Shown piece after piece: positions 23,679-36,844 of a stretch of 64,000 bases of DNA. The stretch spans positions 62,001 to 126,000 of the forward strand of contig JNEU01001132.1 of NCBI GenBank assembly GCA_000697475.1. Reading direction: 5' to 3'. The stretch comes from Lichtheimia corymbifera B2541. Its lineage: Eukaryota > Mucoromycota > Mucoromycetes > Mucorales > Lichtheimiaceae. The notes beneath the pieces were generated by a model that made no database searches, had not been told where the DNA came from, and saw nothing but the letters and a program-made list of their open reading frames with translations. Within the stretch, counting starts at the first letter, position 1; every line of letters starts with the position of its first letter. The position numbers and the translations under genes were made by a program.

Positions 23679-26600
23679 ATGGAGGCCAAATTCGACAAGA
23701 TTCGATCGCAGGCCAATTCCAAGCTGGAAAACGTTAAATTGGTATGTTTTATACACACACGTCTCCTTTCAACATAATTGACCTTTGGTTGAATAGTATG
23801 CACGGACGTTGTTAGCTATCGAGGAGGTGAGAACAGCACCCACAAGCTTATTATACAACAACATGCTTATCTATTTACCAACCTTAGACGATCCGTGAAC
23901 AAAATGCTGCATTGACACCATCCGCTTATTTCGGTGCTATCGTAAGCTATTGATCCATATACATATGTATATACACGCAGAGCTGACCTGTCATGGATGG
24001 GATAGATGACAACATTGCAAGCAACATCCGCCGATAGTGATATTGCAGGAGCATTGGTGTACTTGTTGAATGATGTGATTGGAAGGTAGGGTAGGAAGAT
24101 GCGGTAACGAAATGGAATACTGAAATAGTAGTATGATATAGTCTTCCTCAGGCTGTGGTGCGATCAAAGTTCAATGACATTATGCACGTGCTTGAAGTGG
24201 TCTATGAACACCATAAGGATGAACAACCTGTTTTGCGATCGGTTGTGGGATGTCTTCAAGAACTCCTCGTCAAACAAGATGCCAACGCATGGAGCATGCC
24301 TATTACCAAAAAAGCTTTCCAAATGTTGCTTCTACTCAGCGTGAACACATCCGTCAAGGTATCATCATGGATACGAGTGATTCTATCGTTGACGAGGCAT
24401 TAATACCATTTGATATGTAGGCAAGGAAAGCGGCCCATGACGCCATCCGTGTTATCCTTTCATCACCTCCACCACCCACTGCACAACACCCAGCTGCCAA
24501 TGCAACGGCTGATTTTGTGTTACGTGTTTTGCATGAGACCAACAAGAATGATCAACATGCTGCTCAGCAAATTCTTTCTTTACTTCAATCCATTGTCGCT
24601 TATTGGCCTGCCAACGTAAGTCAACACACACTTTGATATATTGCCATCCCTAACCATGTTTCTACATATAGCGTTTCACTGTGCTTTGCCAAACATTGCT
24701 TCAGCTTCCCAAATTCAACAATGTCTTTTTGACCAAGAGCGCATTTGAAGTATTCGAGGCCTTGTTTGATGTTCAAGAAACTGATATTGAGGAGGAAAAG
24801 TTTATTGCTTTGTTAAAGGTAAGATGGAGGTGTGCACAAAGAGTGTCCAAGAAGAGGATATTGATTATTATATATACTTTTAGGCTATTGGCGATATCAA
24901 ACCCTCTGCTATTGACGAACGACTTTTGCCATCTTGGCTTTTGATTATCAGCAAGGCATACCCTGCATATTCAAAGTAAGTATTGGAAAAGAAAGGCTGG
25001 TATGGAGTAGATGATTTATGGAGCTGTTGTGTACTTTATAGGATGAACCCTGAACAATGTGCTGCTGCTTTCCCTGCCGTATTTGCCACTATCTTTAACG
25101 ATTTCCAGCAAGAATCTCGTGTTTTCCGACAAATGGGCGATTGCTTGAGTGCCCTCATCGAGTACTGTGTGACACCCAACATGATTACACAAGCAGCCCA
25201 GGGACAACAAAACGGCTTGACCGATATTATCTCACTTGTCGAGAGTGGATTGGGTGTACACTATCAGGCTGCATGGACGCATGTCATGACTGTCCAACAA
25301 GCTTTATTCAGAAAGCTTCACCGTACATCAGCCCCATTGATGGATGGATGTGTTGCCCTCTTGGGTGAACTACGACTTGCGTCTGCTGATTCTTACAAGG
25401 AGAGTTTGGATAAGACATTGGGTGCTGCTATTACGCATATGGGTGCTGAACATTTCCTTGGTATTCTTCCACTCAACCTCGAAGGAACGGATGCCAATCA
25501 TGTCGGCCGTGCCTTTTTATTGCCACTCTTAAAGACTTATGTGACCAATACGAATCTCGGTTACTTTGTCAATGTTTTGATACCCCTGGGTGATCGTCTT
25601 GCTACCAAAGGACAAGCTGCTGCTGATCAAGGATTGGACCTTCAAGCCAAGGTGTATGAAACTTTGGTAAACCAAATTTGGAGTCTTGCCCCTCGATTCT
25701 GTGACCTTCCTATCGACTTGTGCAGTGCATTTACTGAGACTGTGGCCGAACGATTCAGCAGTTTGCTTTATTCTCAACCCGAACAACGCCCTAATGTGGC
25801 TCAGGCTTTGCAATATCTGATTGAAAAGAACCAGACACTCGCCAAGTCTTCTGCCAGTGATAAGGATTTACAAGCTGCATATGGCATCACTCAATCCCAA
25901 GCCAACCAGAATATCCAACACATGAGCAAGTTTGCTGTCAATTACCTTGCTGTTTTCTTTAACGTCTACAGTCAAATTGGTGCTGGTCATCGTGGATTCC
26001 TAAATGAGGTTATCAAGAGCTTCCTTAGCATTGCCACTGCAGAGGTAAGGTGATGATGGATATTGATCAAGGGTTGAATGCTTATTGTTATATATATCTC
26101 GATAGGATATCAATTCTACATTTAAAAAAGTACTTGGCTTGCTTTCTCAAGCATTGGAGAACCCATCAGCTTCCACGGCAGCATCGAATGACCCAAGTGT
26201 GCCTCCACCCATGTCGTACACCATGCTGGACCTCTCGGTGATCATGGTTCCCTTTTTGGATCCCGAATCCATGCAGCTCTTGTACAACGGTACCTTGACA
26301 AGCCTGATCAACAAGGAAGATGAGCCTGCTCTTCAAAAGAAGGGATACAAGATCTTGTACCATTTGATGCAAACCCCTAGCGGTCGTCAAATTGGATTGC
26401 AAAACATTGGCGAATTGCAAGAACGAGTCCTTGAAGCCACCCCTACATGTACCATTGGTGCACGCAAGAACCGCGTAAATGCTTTGCGTGGTATAGTTGA
26501 TTTGCTTCCATCTTCGGACCTTCATTTTATCCCAGCCATCTTGTCTGAAGTGGTGATTAGTTCCAAGGACAGCAGTGAAAAGACACGTAACGCTGCATTC

Positions 26601-28079
26601 ACTCTTTTGGTCGAAATGGGTAACAAAATGAGACAAGGTGGTACGGTCAAGAGTAGTAAGCTCCAAGGATTTGATGAGACGGCTCCTGACAGTAAGTACT
26701 AATGCCAATGAAAGGACGGGGATATCCATGCTAATCCTATCTTGATATAGCTGTTGCCAACATTGGTGAATACTTCACCATGGTTACTGCTGGTCTCGCT
26801 GGTACCACGGCTCACATGATTTCGGCAACCATCGTTGCCCTTTCACGTATCTTTTTCGAGTTCAAGGGTAAGCTTCTTTCTCATAGTCGCAATATACATT
26901 TATTCATTTGTTGGCTTTTTTTTTTTCATTTAGATGACCTTTCACCTGAACTTGTCATGGAACTTTTGCAAACGATCAATGTCTTTGTGGGATCCAACAA
27001 CCGAGAAATCGTGGCCTCTGCACTTGGCTATGTCAAAGTCTGTATCGTTGTTTTGCCTGACGAGATGGTCGAACCACAGTTGGAGGCAGTCGTTTCCAGC
27101 TTGGTCCAATGCAGTCATCAAACACGCAACCATTTCAAGCTCAAGTTGCGACATATCTTTGAGCGCTTGATTCGTCGATTTGGATACAACAAGATCCATA
27201 CGCTTGTTCCTGAAGAAGACAAGAAGCTTATTGCCAACATTCAGAAACGTCGTCTACGTGCCAAGAGAAGAAAGGCCCTTGATAATCAAGAAGACAGCGA
27301 TGAGGAAATGATGGAAGAGGGTGCAGCACGTGAGATGGCTAAAAAGACGGGTGCTGGCTTCCACGATGCATATGAAGAAGCTCTTTATGGCAGTGAAAGT
27401 GAACTGGAAGGTGGCTCAGATGATGAAGTATTACAAAATGTCAAGACCGCCTTGTCCAAGGTCAGCAACAAAAAGAAGGGATTACCGCAAACCTTTATTC
27501 GTGAAGGTGTGGATGATACGCCACTTGACTTTTTGGATCGATCCGCATTATCACGTATCACATCTTCCAAGCCTGTGGAACGCAAAAAGCAGGTGTTGGC
27601 TAAATCTGCCGAATACGACGATGACGGCCGCATGGTGTTCAAAGAGTCTGACGATGAGAGCGACAATGATTCCGATGAAGAGGAAACCGAAGATTATTAC
27701 ATGCAAGCACAAAAGAGTGCAGACGGCTTTGTGCGTACACAGCAAAACAAGATCAAGTTTAAAAAGGGCGGTCAAAACAATGATTTCGATGACAATGACG
27801 CCATGGATGTGGATCAAGGCGCTGCAGCAAAACGAAAAAAGAAGGCCAAGCAACAATTTGAAATGATTGGCAAGGAATTCCGCTCAAAGGTAAGAGAGAG
27901 AAAGGGAGCGATACGAATGCGTTTATTGAACGGGTGTCTTTTTTATCCAATAGAAAGCAGGAGGTGATGTCAAGAAAAAGAACCAGTCGGATCCCTATGC
28001 TTATGTCCCACTTGGCAAAGTTACAAAGAAAGGTCGCAAAGGACCCAAGATTACCTACACCGGCAGACTCAAACGGTAG
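23679..28079 (+). CDS. RRP12: RRP12-like ribosome biogenesis factor
   Basis: Long HEAT-repeat protein needed for maturation and nuclear export of pre-ribosomal subunits; the family carries the NUC173 domain. Many small 5' exons (MEAKFDKIRSQ, YARTLLAIEE, TIREQNAALTP, MTTLQATSADSD) join a large central exon (24983-26049) with repeated helices. The middle contains the family-type DLSPELVMELLQTINVFVGS and NREIVASALGYVKVCIVVLP segments, and NHFKLKLRHIFERLIRRFGY. The C-terminus is acidic/basic (RRLRAKRRKALDN, EDSDEEMMEEG, KRKKKAKQQFE) and ends DPYAYVPLGKVTKKGRKGPK...GRLKR, as in other RRP12 proteins. Splicing at the fifth exon fits acceptor 24140 (SLPQAVVRSKF). The stop lies 93 bp from the stop of convergent APC5. 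Confidence 0.9.
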
Positions 28080-28172
28080 ACAACACATTTGCACACCACA
28101 GCCCAATCCCACGTTATTCTATCCGCATATATTAGATTGTATATTAACCGATTGCATCAACAATGAAAATTA

Positions 28173-31145
28173 TCATATTAAGGACAAAATGTTTTTGTCA
28201 TTGACATCTATCCCTAGTTGTTTGTATCCTGCAGTAGCTTTTTCAATATAAGTGGATGCCGTACTATCTGCGGTTTGTTCTCCACACCATCGTAAGACGA
28301 CTCCATAGACCAGGAAAAGATCAGATTGTAGCTGCAATGATCGTAACGTGAGCACTTTGGGCATGATGGTATCGAGCATAGACATGATATTTGGCGCCGT
28401 CGATCGATCTGCCATAAAACAAGCCTCACAGAGTTGGATCGTTGCTGCACAATATTGGGGTATATCGCGAATGCGTTTGGCTGTATTCAATGCTTGGATA
28501 AGCCATTCTTGTGCACCTTGAAAATCTTGCTTCTCCTATGTGCCTTTTGTATAAACATCGCTGTTCCTTCTCCCTTTTTTGGAAATCCTTACCATGTGGT
28601 ATCGGCCCTTTTCAATACTGAGCGTAATGATCTGAGGAAGATTATCGGTTCTTTGCACTGAGGCATAGCATTGGTCAAGAATCACACCATACTGCTCCGG
28701 ACAATCTCTCCTAGCGTGAACAAGCGCTAATTCATGCAAGGCGGCAATATGATCTTCTGGCATAGATGGATGCGTAAATCGCCACAGGTCTTGTTGGTCT
28801 TGTGTCTCAGGTAATTGTTCCCCTATGAATTCGCTTCGATCCACCTGTTAGTATCACCATCATCACTCTCTATATCATCCATATATACCATTGACGCTGT
28901 TTCTGATGTCTTATTTGGCATTGTAGTTGCTTCCAGACTAATGACATCCGGCTTTGATCAGGATATGTATTGCCATAGTCTTCCAAGATTTGAAGAGCAT
29001 TGTCAAATTCACCCATAGAGGCACGCTGTCGTTCCGAAAATTAGATGCTGGTAAATAAAGCATGTCTCTTTTTTCATTACCATCTTGGCTGCTAGTAGGT
29101 ATAATTCTTCAGTGTCCTCTTGGGTGCCTTCTTCTGTAGTCTTGGCTGCATCCAGGTATGCTTCAGATAAAGCCCGGAAACCTGTAAAGAATACACGCTT
29201 TAGCATCTGCCCCCGCCATGTCATAAGGACGTTGTTTGTTTGTACCATAAATATCCCAAATGCATGATTTGAATAGGTAGCTTGTTCTGGCTGTGTATTT
29301 TACATTCCCAATTGAACTCTGTACTGCGCTCTTGTTGACCATTTCAAACACCGAGATAGGCGAATCACCCTAAGTAGAATGCCGATGAGTGCCATGGATC
29401 ATGAAACTAGAAAAGAGAAATCGCACTTACACGACGAATCATATCTCTTGCATAAGTAAGCTTTGTCATACTTTCCAAATAGATAGCATTGGGACCATTT
29501 TGATCTGTGGATACACGATGCTTGAAATTCTGAAGTAACGTCGACCCGATACTCTTCATGTGTAAATTCCAGCTATATCAAAGCCGCGTGTGAATACCAT
29601 GTATGCCCATGATTGCCTACTAAATATATATTTACCTCACAACCTCGTCGAGACAATTGTCGTCTTGATTTTCCCGTGCAACGTTCAATGCTTCTTCAAA
29701 TGCCTATCATGGATATCAGTATTCATACTTGAGTCCCTAGTGGTTATACTTACCGCTGCTGCACGCCGTACATGGCCAAACTTTGCTTCAAGAATACCAA
29801 GATTTAAGAGTGCGTAATGATACATCGGCCTACATTTTATGTTAGTGGCCTATATCAAGAACATTGGGTGGGTATATATACTTGCGTTTCCCGGTACAAA
29901 AGACAGTAATCAAAGAATCGATGAAGATTGGCAACAGCGCCCTCATATTCTGACGTGCGGATATAGTTGACAAATCTCACTTGATGGATTTTGCCCAAGT
30001 CAGGTGCATATGTCTGGAGGAAATTGAGATACTTGTCCAATGCTTGAGGAGATATGTCGCATGTCCTAGTTTCTATATAGACAATGAATAACGCATATAC
30101 AATTATACCTGAGATAGCTTACGTTCAATACGCTCTGCTTCCGTCGTTAAAAATTTGTCCACATAATGCTCTGAAATCCACCATCCTAAATCCAGGTTGT
30201 TCATAAGTTGATGGAACGAAATGGACCAGTGGACTATGCTCTCAATTACCTCCATTGGTTTCATGCTTGTGTTTGGATGTTTTGTGCGTGATATAAGGTC
30301 GCTTAAAAGTGTTGTCCATGGTATCAATATCCATAACATCATTGGTGTTGATGCCGGTTGCTGTCATTGCATATTGCTGGAATACTGTAAAGAGCTCATT
30401 TCGTTGAAGAATGGATGCATTGAGAAACTCGAGTCGGCAACGTCGAACAAAGAAACCCAGGATGCTTGATTTATCCTATGCCATTCATTATAAGATACGC
30501 TGTATAGCTTTATCCATCCCATTCTATACTTACCATGATCATCGCCTCTGGCTCCCATGATCCTGCCTAATGATATAATCAGCAAATCGAATATAGTAAG
30601 CAGACGCATCTTACGCACTATTTGTTCCTTTTCTTCAAGCGTATCAATGAGAGCTATCCAAAACGTTATATAAGTATGACAAGTGATCCTTTTGCTATAG
30701 TCAATACATACAATACATGAATTGAAAGAGCTTGTCTGGGTTATTCATCTCCTTGATCTGTGTGCATTTAAAAGCAGGTGATGAGTTTTCTACCCTATCG
30801 CGCGCACGCCTATCCATTCTATTCCAACATACACTTGTTTGGAGCGGCTCGAGCCATTCTTGTGAGTTTCCAGACTCTGTAATTGCCTTAAAGTCATTGA
30901 CAATCTCTATTGGTGAAGGATCTTGTCGCGTATCACATGTCTACCAGCCATGAGCATATACGTTTGTTGGAATGTGCAAAAGGAAGAAGAACGCCCACCT
31001 GAATATAGTCGAGTAACAAGCTGATCAACTTTGGCCCTGTCTCGAATGGAATCAAGTTGCGACTGAAGTGGTCAATCAGAATCAAGATCAGGATTTTGAA
31101 AGGGGTCAGGTATCGAGTGCGGATAATAGAGCGTTGAGGAAGCAT
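28173..31145 (-). CDS. APC5: Anaphase-promoting complex subunit 5
   Basis: TPR-containing scaffold subunit of the APC/C ubiquitin ligase, which triggers anaphase and mitotic exit. The ATG at 31143-31145 opens MLPQRSIIRTRYLTPFK, with the LTPFKI...LIDHFSR N-terminal pattern of the family. An inner exon near 30110-30230 has LDLGWWISEHYVDKF. The region 29640-29830 reads NLGILEAKFGHVRRA and then AFEEALNVARENQDD, the best-conserved APC5 stretch (hallmark 'NLAxLHAxFGHxxEA'). Later TPR-like helices include FRALSEAYLDAAKTT and LHELALVHARRD. About a dozen introns split the gene; not every junction was fixed. Stop TGA at 28173. Confidence 0.85.
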
Positions 31146-32292
31146 GAAAATGTAACACGACACACAACCACAGATTCCCGTGGCACTTTGATTGTTCTAG
31201 CTTACTAGTATAACACCGCCCCCCCCCACCACCTATTACGGCTTAATCATGCACAAATGTCCACCTTGCTCTTTACAGCCAAATAAAAAAAAGTTGTATT
31301 TCCTTATGACTAAAAAGTATATTTTCTATGTACAGTGTTGGATCGTTGGTTTGGTCCTTTACGACTCTTGGATAAATTCAGTGCGGTGTTGCCGGCTGAA
31401 AATCCTAGATTTGGATGTTCATTATACAAACCTTTAGCACTTTTTTTAAATATTACTTATCTTTGGTTGTCAACTTACATCATCAACTGCTTCAAATCGT
31501 TCACTTTGGTAGTAAGGCCTCTAAAATCAATCACAACCAAGCAGACCTTTTGGCTATTTTGCCTGAAAGATAGTAGGTCTACAAGAGATCTCATCATGGT
31601 CAATATCTGCTTTGTCACGGCTCCCATATTCAACTTGAGACCGCGATTTGCGACAGTACCCATCCTCCTTCAGCTCGATGATATGGATGTCAAAGGGACA
31701 AATACTCCATAATGATATGTATTCTTTGCTACAGTGGCTAAAAATGAAAACGATTAGCATCATATGTACACGGAGTTCATTAGCACCTTACGCCTACCTT
31801 GGGCAATTGCCCTTGTAAGCAATCAAAGAAGACAGACAGACGAAAGAGAGGTGTGGGATTATGCTGAACGGCGACAACATCCTTTTATTGTGCATTGTGG
31901 GCGTGGGTATTATGTCTGTTGGGGATGATACATTGACAAATTGATGCATGAGCTGATAAAGTGATACCAGGGTTAACTCTTAAGAGCCTAATGCAACGTT
32001 GTCTATGCATACAATTGATTCAAATTACCCATATCATTTTGAGATGAACTCTGAGGGATTATATCGAGAGATCAAGTGAATACCTGTAAACCAAATATTG
32101 TATTGAAGGATCAAAGAATGTTGCTTTAAACTGAATAGTGGATTGTGCTAATAAAGATGATGAATGAAGAATTTATATGAACAATAGCATATACATAAAT
32201 ACAGATGCGGATGATGGATTCTATTATACTGATGATGGGGGAGGGATGGAGGTGGAAAGGGAAAATGAGTAGAATGCATATCTATGTTGTTG
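31146..32292. pseudogene. Intergenic; possible gene relic at 31440-31763 (-) and dispersed repeat at 31868-31975
   Basis: On the minus strand two overlapping frames (FDIHIIELKEDGYCRKSRSQ and SLVDLLSFRQNSQKVCLVV) look like one protein interrupted by a frameshift, with no start or intron context, so this may be a decayed gene of a local family. About 31868-31975 is the inverted partner of the repeat at 17883-17988. The rest shows nothing. Confidence 0.3.
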
Positions 32293-32742
32293 TTATTGAG
32301 ACGGCCTTGAAGTCATTGTACTCTTGGAGCATTTAGGACAACCATTGCCAGAAATCAAGGAATACACAATGCCATGCTTGACGCATTTACGAAAACACCG
32401 ACCGCAATAATCATCCGGATCCGTAGTTAAGGCTCGATTACAATGGGGACAGCTTCGACGGCAACTACTGCATTGCCATCCAGGACCAAGCACTCGGCCA
32501 CAGTCTCCGCATATGGCTAGTTCTTCATCTTCATCTTCGTCTTCGACTTGATCGTCATTGTTATCGTTCGTATCCTGGTTTGTGAATGGCTTCATCGATT
32601 CCGGAGTTGGGTTGACATGATGATGGCATGATGCTTCCGTCGTATCATAAAGCTCAGCCGCAGTGACCGTACTGGTAGCTGTAGTCGAATTGGGTGATCG
32701 TGTGTCTTCGAGATAATCCAATGATTTGGTACAGATGGGCAT
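32293..32742 (-). CDS. Small Cys-rich zinc-binding protein, uncharacterised
   Basis: Single exon of 149 residues. The N-terminal half is Ser/Thr-rich and disordered, with an acidic run (QVEDEDEDEELA). The C-terminal 65 residues carry CGDC, CSSC, CPHC, CGRC and CPKC pairs, each CxxC, consistent with two or more zinc ribbons or a treble-clef fold. The gene is compact with no introns. Function is unknown. A role as a zinc-dependent protein- or nucleic-acid-binding adaptor would be a guess. The ATG at 32742 was chosen as the first in-frame ATG. Confidence 0.65.
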   Translation of the reverse strand: MPICTKSLDYLEDTRSPNSTTATSTVTAAELYDTTEASCHHHVNPTPESMKPFTNQDTNDNNDDQVEDEDEDEELAICGDCGRVLGPGWQCSSCRRSCPHCNRALTTDPDDYCGRCFRKCVKHGIVYSLISGNGCPKCSKSTMTSRPSQ

Positions 32743-33515
32743 AAGAAAATTAGGTCATAAAGCTTTGGATACTGTATGTTGAGATATGGGAGAAATAGGG
32801 CAAGCAGTTTCCAAGGAGAGCGCCCTTTATACTCACTCGGGTGCGGTGTTTGAAAGCCAAACCATAGGCTTCTGCATGGAAAAAGGAACATCTTTACAAA
32901 GAATGTTTCGATGCTGCCGCATGACATACTGCTACAAGTCTTTGTCTCATGTCTTGATCCATTCTTCAAAGGCGTGGAAAGGCTTGGCTTTGTCTCACGT
33001 GCATGGATAATGGAATATACCCGGGTGTGTGCAGGGTAGAAAATCACCAAAAGAAGAGTAGGTCTAAACGTTCATTCGTCTATGATTCATTTATTCATCA
33101 TTGTCTACTTTATTTATAGGATCACATGTCATCTTGTTCTTGTCCACTTGTGCCCATAAAAAGTGTCTTTATGCATAAGATATGTATCACGTATGTATAT
33201 GTAGTATGTAGTGGTATGGCTATGGTTATTGATATCCTATTTATAACGAATAGCAAGGTTGATGATGATGCCATGCAACGTCAAAATGACAATTGAAGGA
33301 TAAATTTGGAGCCAACGATCGAAAATAAAGAGGATGGAACCGAATCGCCAAGTGGAAAAAGAAAGCATCAACATGCGACCGATGTTTCACAAAGATTTGA
33401 GACGCGTGCATTTTGGACGACGCGTCTTGTCGCCATTAGTGTCACTGCTACCACCGCTCCCCCATTTTGACGGCCAGCTCGTGTGGACCCTTTTTCCCTT
33501 CCTTGCTTGATTGTC
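32743..33515. other. Divergent intergenic region
   Basis: Region between the zinc-binding protein gene and the Timeless gene. A minus-strand open frame at 32592-33050 overlaps the preceding gene in another frame and has no coding character. An inverted ACGCGT-type motif pair near 33402-33425 (gacgcgt...acgcgtc) resembles MCB/MluI cell-cycle boxes. Confidence 0.4.
33400..33427. promoter_or_regulatory. Two MluI cell-cycle-box-like sites (ACGCGT) upstream of Timeless
   Basis: 'gagacgcgtgcat' and 'gacgacgcgtctt' lie about 90-115 bp before the Timeless start. ACGCGT is bound by MBF-type G1/S regulators in fungi and commonly precedes replication genes. The match is seen directly; the function is inferred from family knowledge. 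Confidence 0.5.
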
Positions 33516-36500
33516 ATGGACTACGACGACGACACTGGAGTTATCCAACAGAATCGCAACTACATTCTAGCAACATGTACAGCACTCGGTGGATACGAAG
33601 AAAAGGAGACAGCTCCAGGCGTCATTAAACAAGTCTATACCTTGGGTGACCAAGCACTTGGTAATAGATTGGATCGATCGACTCTTTTGTTTGGGAGGAC
33701 TCCGGATGAATTAACGGTCTTCTTCTTCCTTCATGGAATTCAGGTTGTCTCAGGGATCTCAAACGAGCTATTCGTGCCGAGAGCAATGCACCATACAAGA
33801 CTTTCCTTCCAGCACTTGCCGACTTTAACACCCTCGAGAATGACTTCATACCCATTATCAAAATGCACGCACGTGATCCATCAGAAATAGCTGAACGCTT
33901 GATCCTCGCATGTTGTAAGTCGCGGCTCATCCTACAAGCCCTGAGAGATGAAACTTATATTGATATGTCTTAGTGGAGTTGATCGTTCCAATGACATGGC
34001 CATTACAGCAACGACAACAAGCTTCCAAAAATGATGACAGTGATGACGAGGATGACGAGGAATATGATCCCAATCTTCTTTTACGCTATCGTCGATACAA
34101 ATTGGCATTGTTACAACCCGGCATTCTTGAAGCAGTGACACGTCTCTTGGTGGATCCATTGGCTATTCCTTATCGGTAAGCAGCACACACAGAATCATGA
34201 TCAGAAGGAAAGAGAGAGGCTGATATATAAGGGTGGTGGATATAGTGAACGATCCATGCGTGATCAAATTGTGATCCGCCTTGTTTTATATTTCATACGC
34301 AATTTGGCTGCTATTCCGGACTTGAATGTATCGCAAAGTGCTCCTGAGGAATCACTTATGATGGCTTCCATGCAGGTAACCTTAGTAAAAGTGTGGCAGT
34401 AATGGGGATGGATCACTTATTTGTTTTCCCATTTAGGAGAAAATGCTGTTGCGTTTTTGTGATGCTGGCATCATCGAGCTGCTATTGGTGATTGCATCCA
34501 ACAGCAATGAGCCTGATAGCGCAGAATGGAATGTGATTGTGTTGGAAATCCTTTATTACTTGCTTCAAGGCGTTCCCGTCAAGGATATTTTTGAAAGTGA
34601 TTTGAAAGGAAAGGTAAGTACACTGGAGTCGCCTGTGTGGATGAGAAGAGTCGAGTTAAGGACTTCGTGTATAGGACAAAAGTGCGAGCATGATATCGGA
34701 CAAGGTGTCTGCATTGCTACGTGCCGAGACGGAGAGGAAACGTGCCCAGACGCGGAATGCACCTACACGTCATCAACGATTCGGAGGCACTTATGCTATC
34801 AAATCATGGGTAAGAGATCATGGAGAAGAAGACGACCATTGGACATGTGATTTATGTGATGTACAAAAATTCTTTAGGATGGTGAAACGAGGGTCTCGCA
34901 CAAACCAGATGCAGCATTTGCACCTTTATCAGACATTATGGATAGCACCAAGAAGCCAGATCGCCGAGGTGTCAAACGGAAGGAACGGGTAAGCATTCTT
35001 GCAGATTCTGAAAAGGAAGATACACATGTATTGATGGCAATGCATGTATCTAGGATGAGGGAGGTCACAAAGCTTACACAACAACCGCTGCCATGTGCCG
35101 TGTCAAGGAGATGGCGCAATCATTCCTAAAGAATGCATTCAATCGTAAGTCAGGTTATGTGAGACCCAAAAGAAAGGTCATTATAATGGCATGTTTATGA
35201 TAGCATTTTATCTGTCGCTCATCAAAGATATCGAGCGTGAGGATAAGAAAATCATGGACAAGGACTTTCGACGGCTGTTTTACACGATGCGGTGGTTTCT
35301 CGAATACCTGGGTTACGAACATACACATGCATCTCGTGAACGTGAAAAGAAGGCATTGCAAAAAGAAAAGAGCCAAGGCATCTTCAACTCGGACGAATTA
35401 TACTTGCCAAACAGAGAACAAGACACACCTAGTACAGAAGAACAGCAGCCACAACAAGAGACGGAAAATGAGGAGCAACTACTATTTGATCATGATCGCG
35501 TGGCAACAGCCATGGATTTGAGAGCCTTCTTACTTTGTCTTCGGCGATTACAGACTGTGATGGATGAAAAGGTAAAAGAAAAGTGAGGCATGCTGATAGG
35601 ATATGATGCTAAGATCGAGGTTTATCAACAGAATTGGGCCGAAGTGCAGGTGATGGCTGATTGTTTTCGACAGATGGTAAGAATGAATATAAAGGGAACA
35701 ATGAAAGAGAATCGACTCATGACAATGACTTAGCTAGTAACAGCCAGCACAATGGCAGCTTCACCCCATGAAGAATTCCGGGAAGTCGCTGAATATATCC
35801 TCAGTAATATCTATCACGAACATTCAACGTTGGATCTCTTTGTCGACATGATTCGAAAATACAAGAATCAGTCATATGGGTGAGCCCCTGCCGTATTTGA
35901 ATGCAACGGTGTCCATTAATCATCCTGCTATGATTCCTAGTTACCTGAAGAGTGCAGTCGAACTTACAGATATCATGCTCAGGCTTCTGGAGCAATATTC
36001 ATCCAAGAATCAGTTCATGTTTGTACGGAGGAAGATCAGGCAAAAGAAAAAGCAAGGTAAATGTGAAGATCCAAGGTTTCGCCTATTTGATGCTTATTTT
36101 GATTCAAAGATGCGCCGACGAACCAAGGGGAGGATGGGGATGACTCGGAGGAAGATGAAGAACGCGAAACCCAGGTGGCCTATCGCGAGCACGTTTTCAA
36201 GTTTGATGCCTTTGAAAAGGTGAGTGGGCTTTATCCCTCATTGTTGAATACAGTTAGTAATCCGTCATGATAGAAATATTTGCACTATGACGTTATCCGG
36301 GTATATTGTATACTTCTTGAGCAACTGGATACCTTGGAACCACATCTTGTCCTTTGTATTACAAATCTATTCCATCGAATCATGGTGAAGCGCAAATGTG
36401 AGCAGATTTTCTACAAGGTAACTGTTGCTATGATGCTGTATATCAAGGATGGTGAGCTGACATTATTGGATATTAGCTTCCGGTGTTGAACCTCTTCAAC

Positions 36501-36662
36501 CAGATATTAGGCCGACAAAACACTCTTCCCAGAAACACAGCCATTACTGAGCTAATACGGTTTATTCGTTATTGTACCCGACAATTTTTCAAGCGCCTTG
36601 AATCACACCCTCCCCTTTTCCTCGAGATCCTTTTTACCAACCCTAATTCCAAACGCTCATAA
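33516..36662 (+). CDS. TOF1: Timeless/Tof1/Swi1 replication fork protection subunit
   Basis: Nuclear scaffold that stabilises stalled forks together with Csm3/Tipin. Exon 1 begins MDYDDDTGVIQQNRNYILAT. An intron at about 33661-33750 joins it to GCLRDLKRAIRAESNAPYKT, the TIMELESS N-terminal signature. Next come IAERLILACLELIVPMTWPL, an acidic loop (NDDSDDEDDEEYD), YRRYKLALLQPGILEAV, VIRLVLYFIRNLAAIPD and the characteristic VLEILYYLLQGVP. Further exons run through DKDFRRLFYTMRWFLEYLGY and end with FIRYCTRQFFKRLESHPPLF...ILFTNPNSKRS. The protein ends soon after this central domain, so the TIMELESS C-terminal region of longer homologues seems absent. CENP-P follows 182 bp downstream on the same strand. 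Confidence 0.9.
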
Positions 36663-36844
36663 TGAACAAAGTGTGGATAATACCAAGGTTTTTATTGTGA
36701 CCTATGTAATGATGATGGATTTCGGTTATATGGGAGGAGAGAGCGGGAAGTGGAAATGTAGTCAATCACCCACGGAAGATGAAAACTGCGCGTACAGAAA
36801 AGCGCGTTGTGTGTGACACAATCCCGGCTTTATTCACTTTTGCT

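Noticed and set aside
27551..27856. Hydrophobic-looking minus-strand frame inside the RRP12 gene
   Set aside because: Antisense to the acidic and basic C-terminal coding sequence of RRP12, whose codon pattern creates it.
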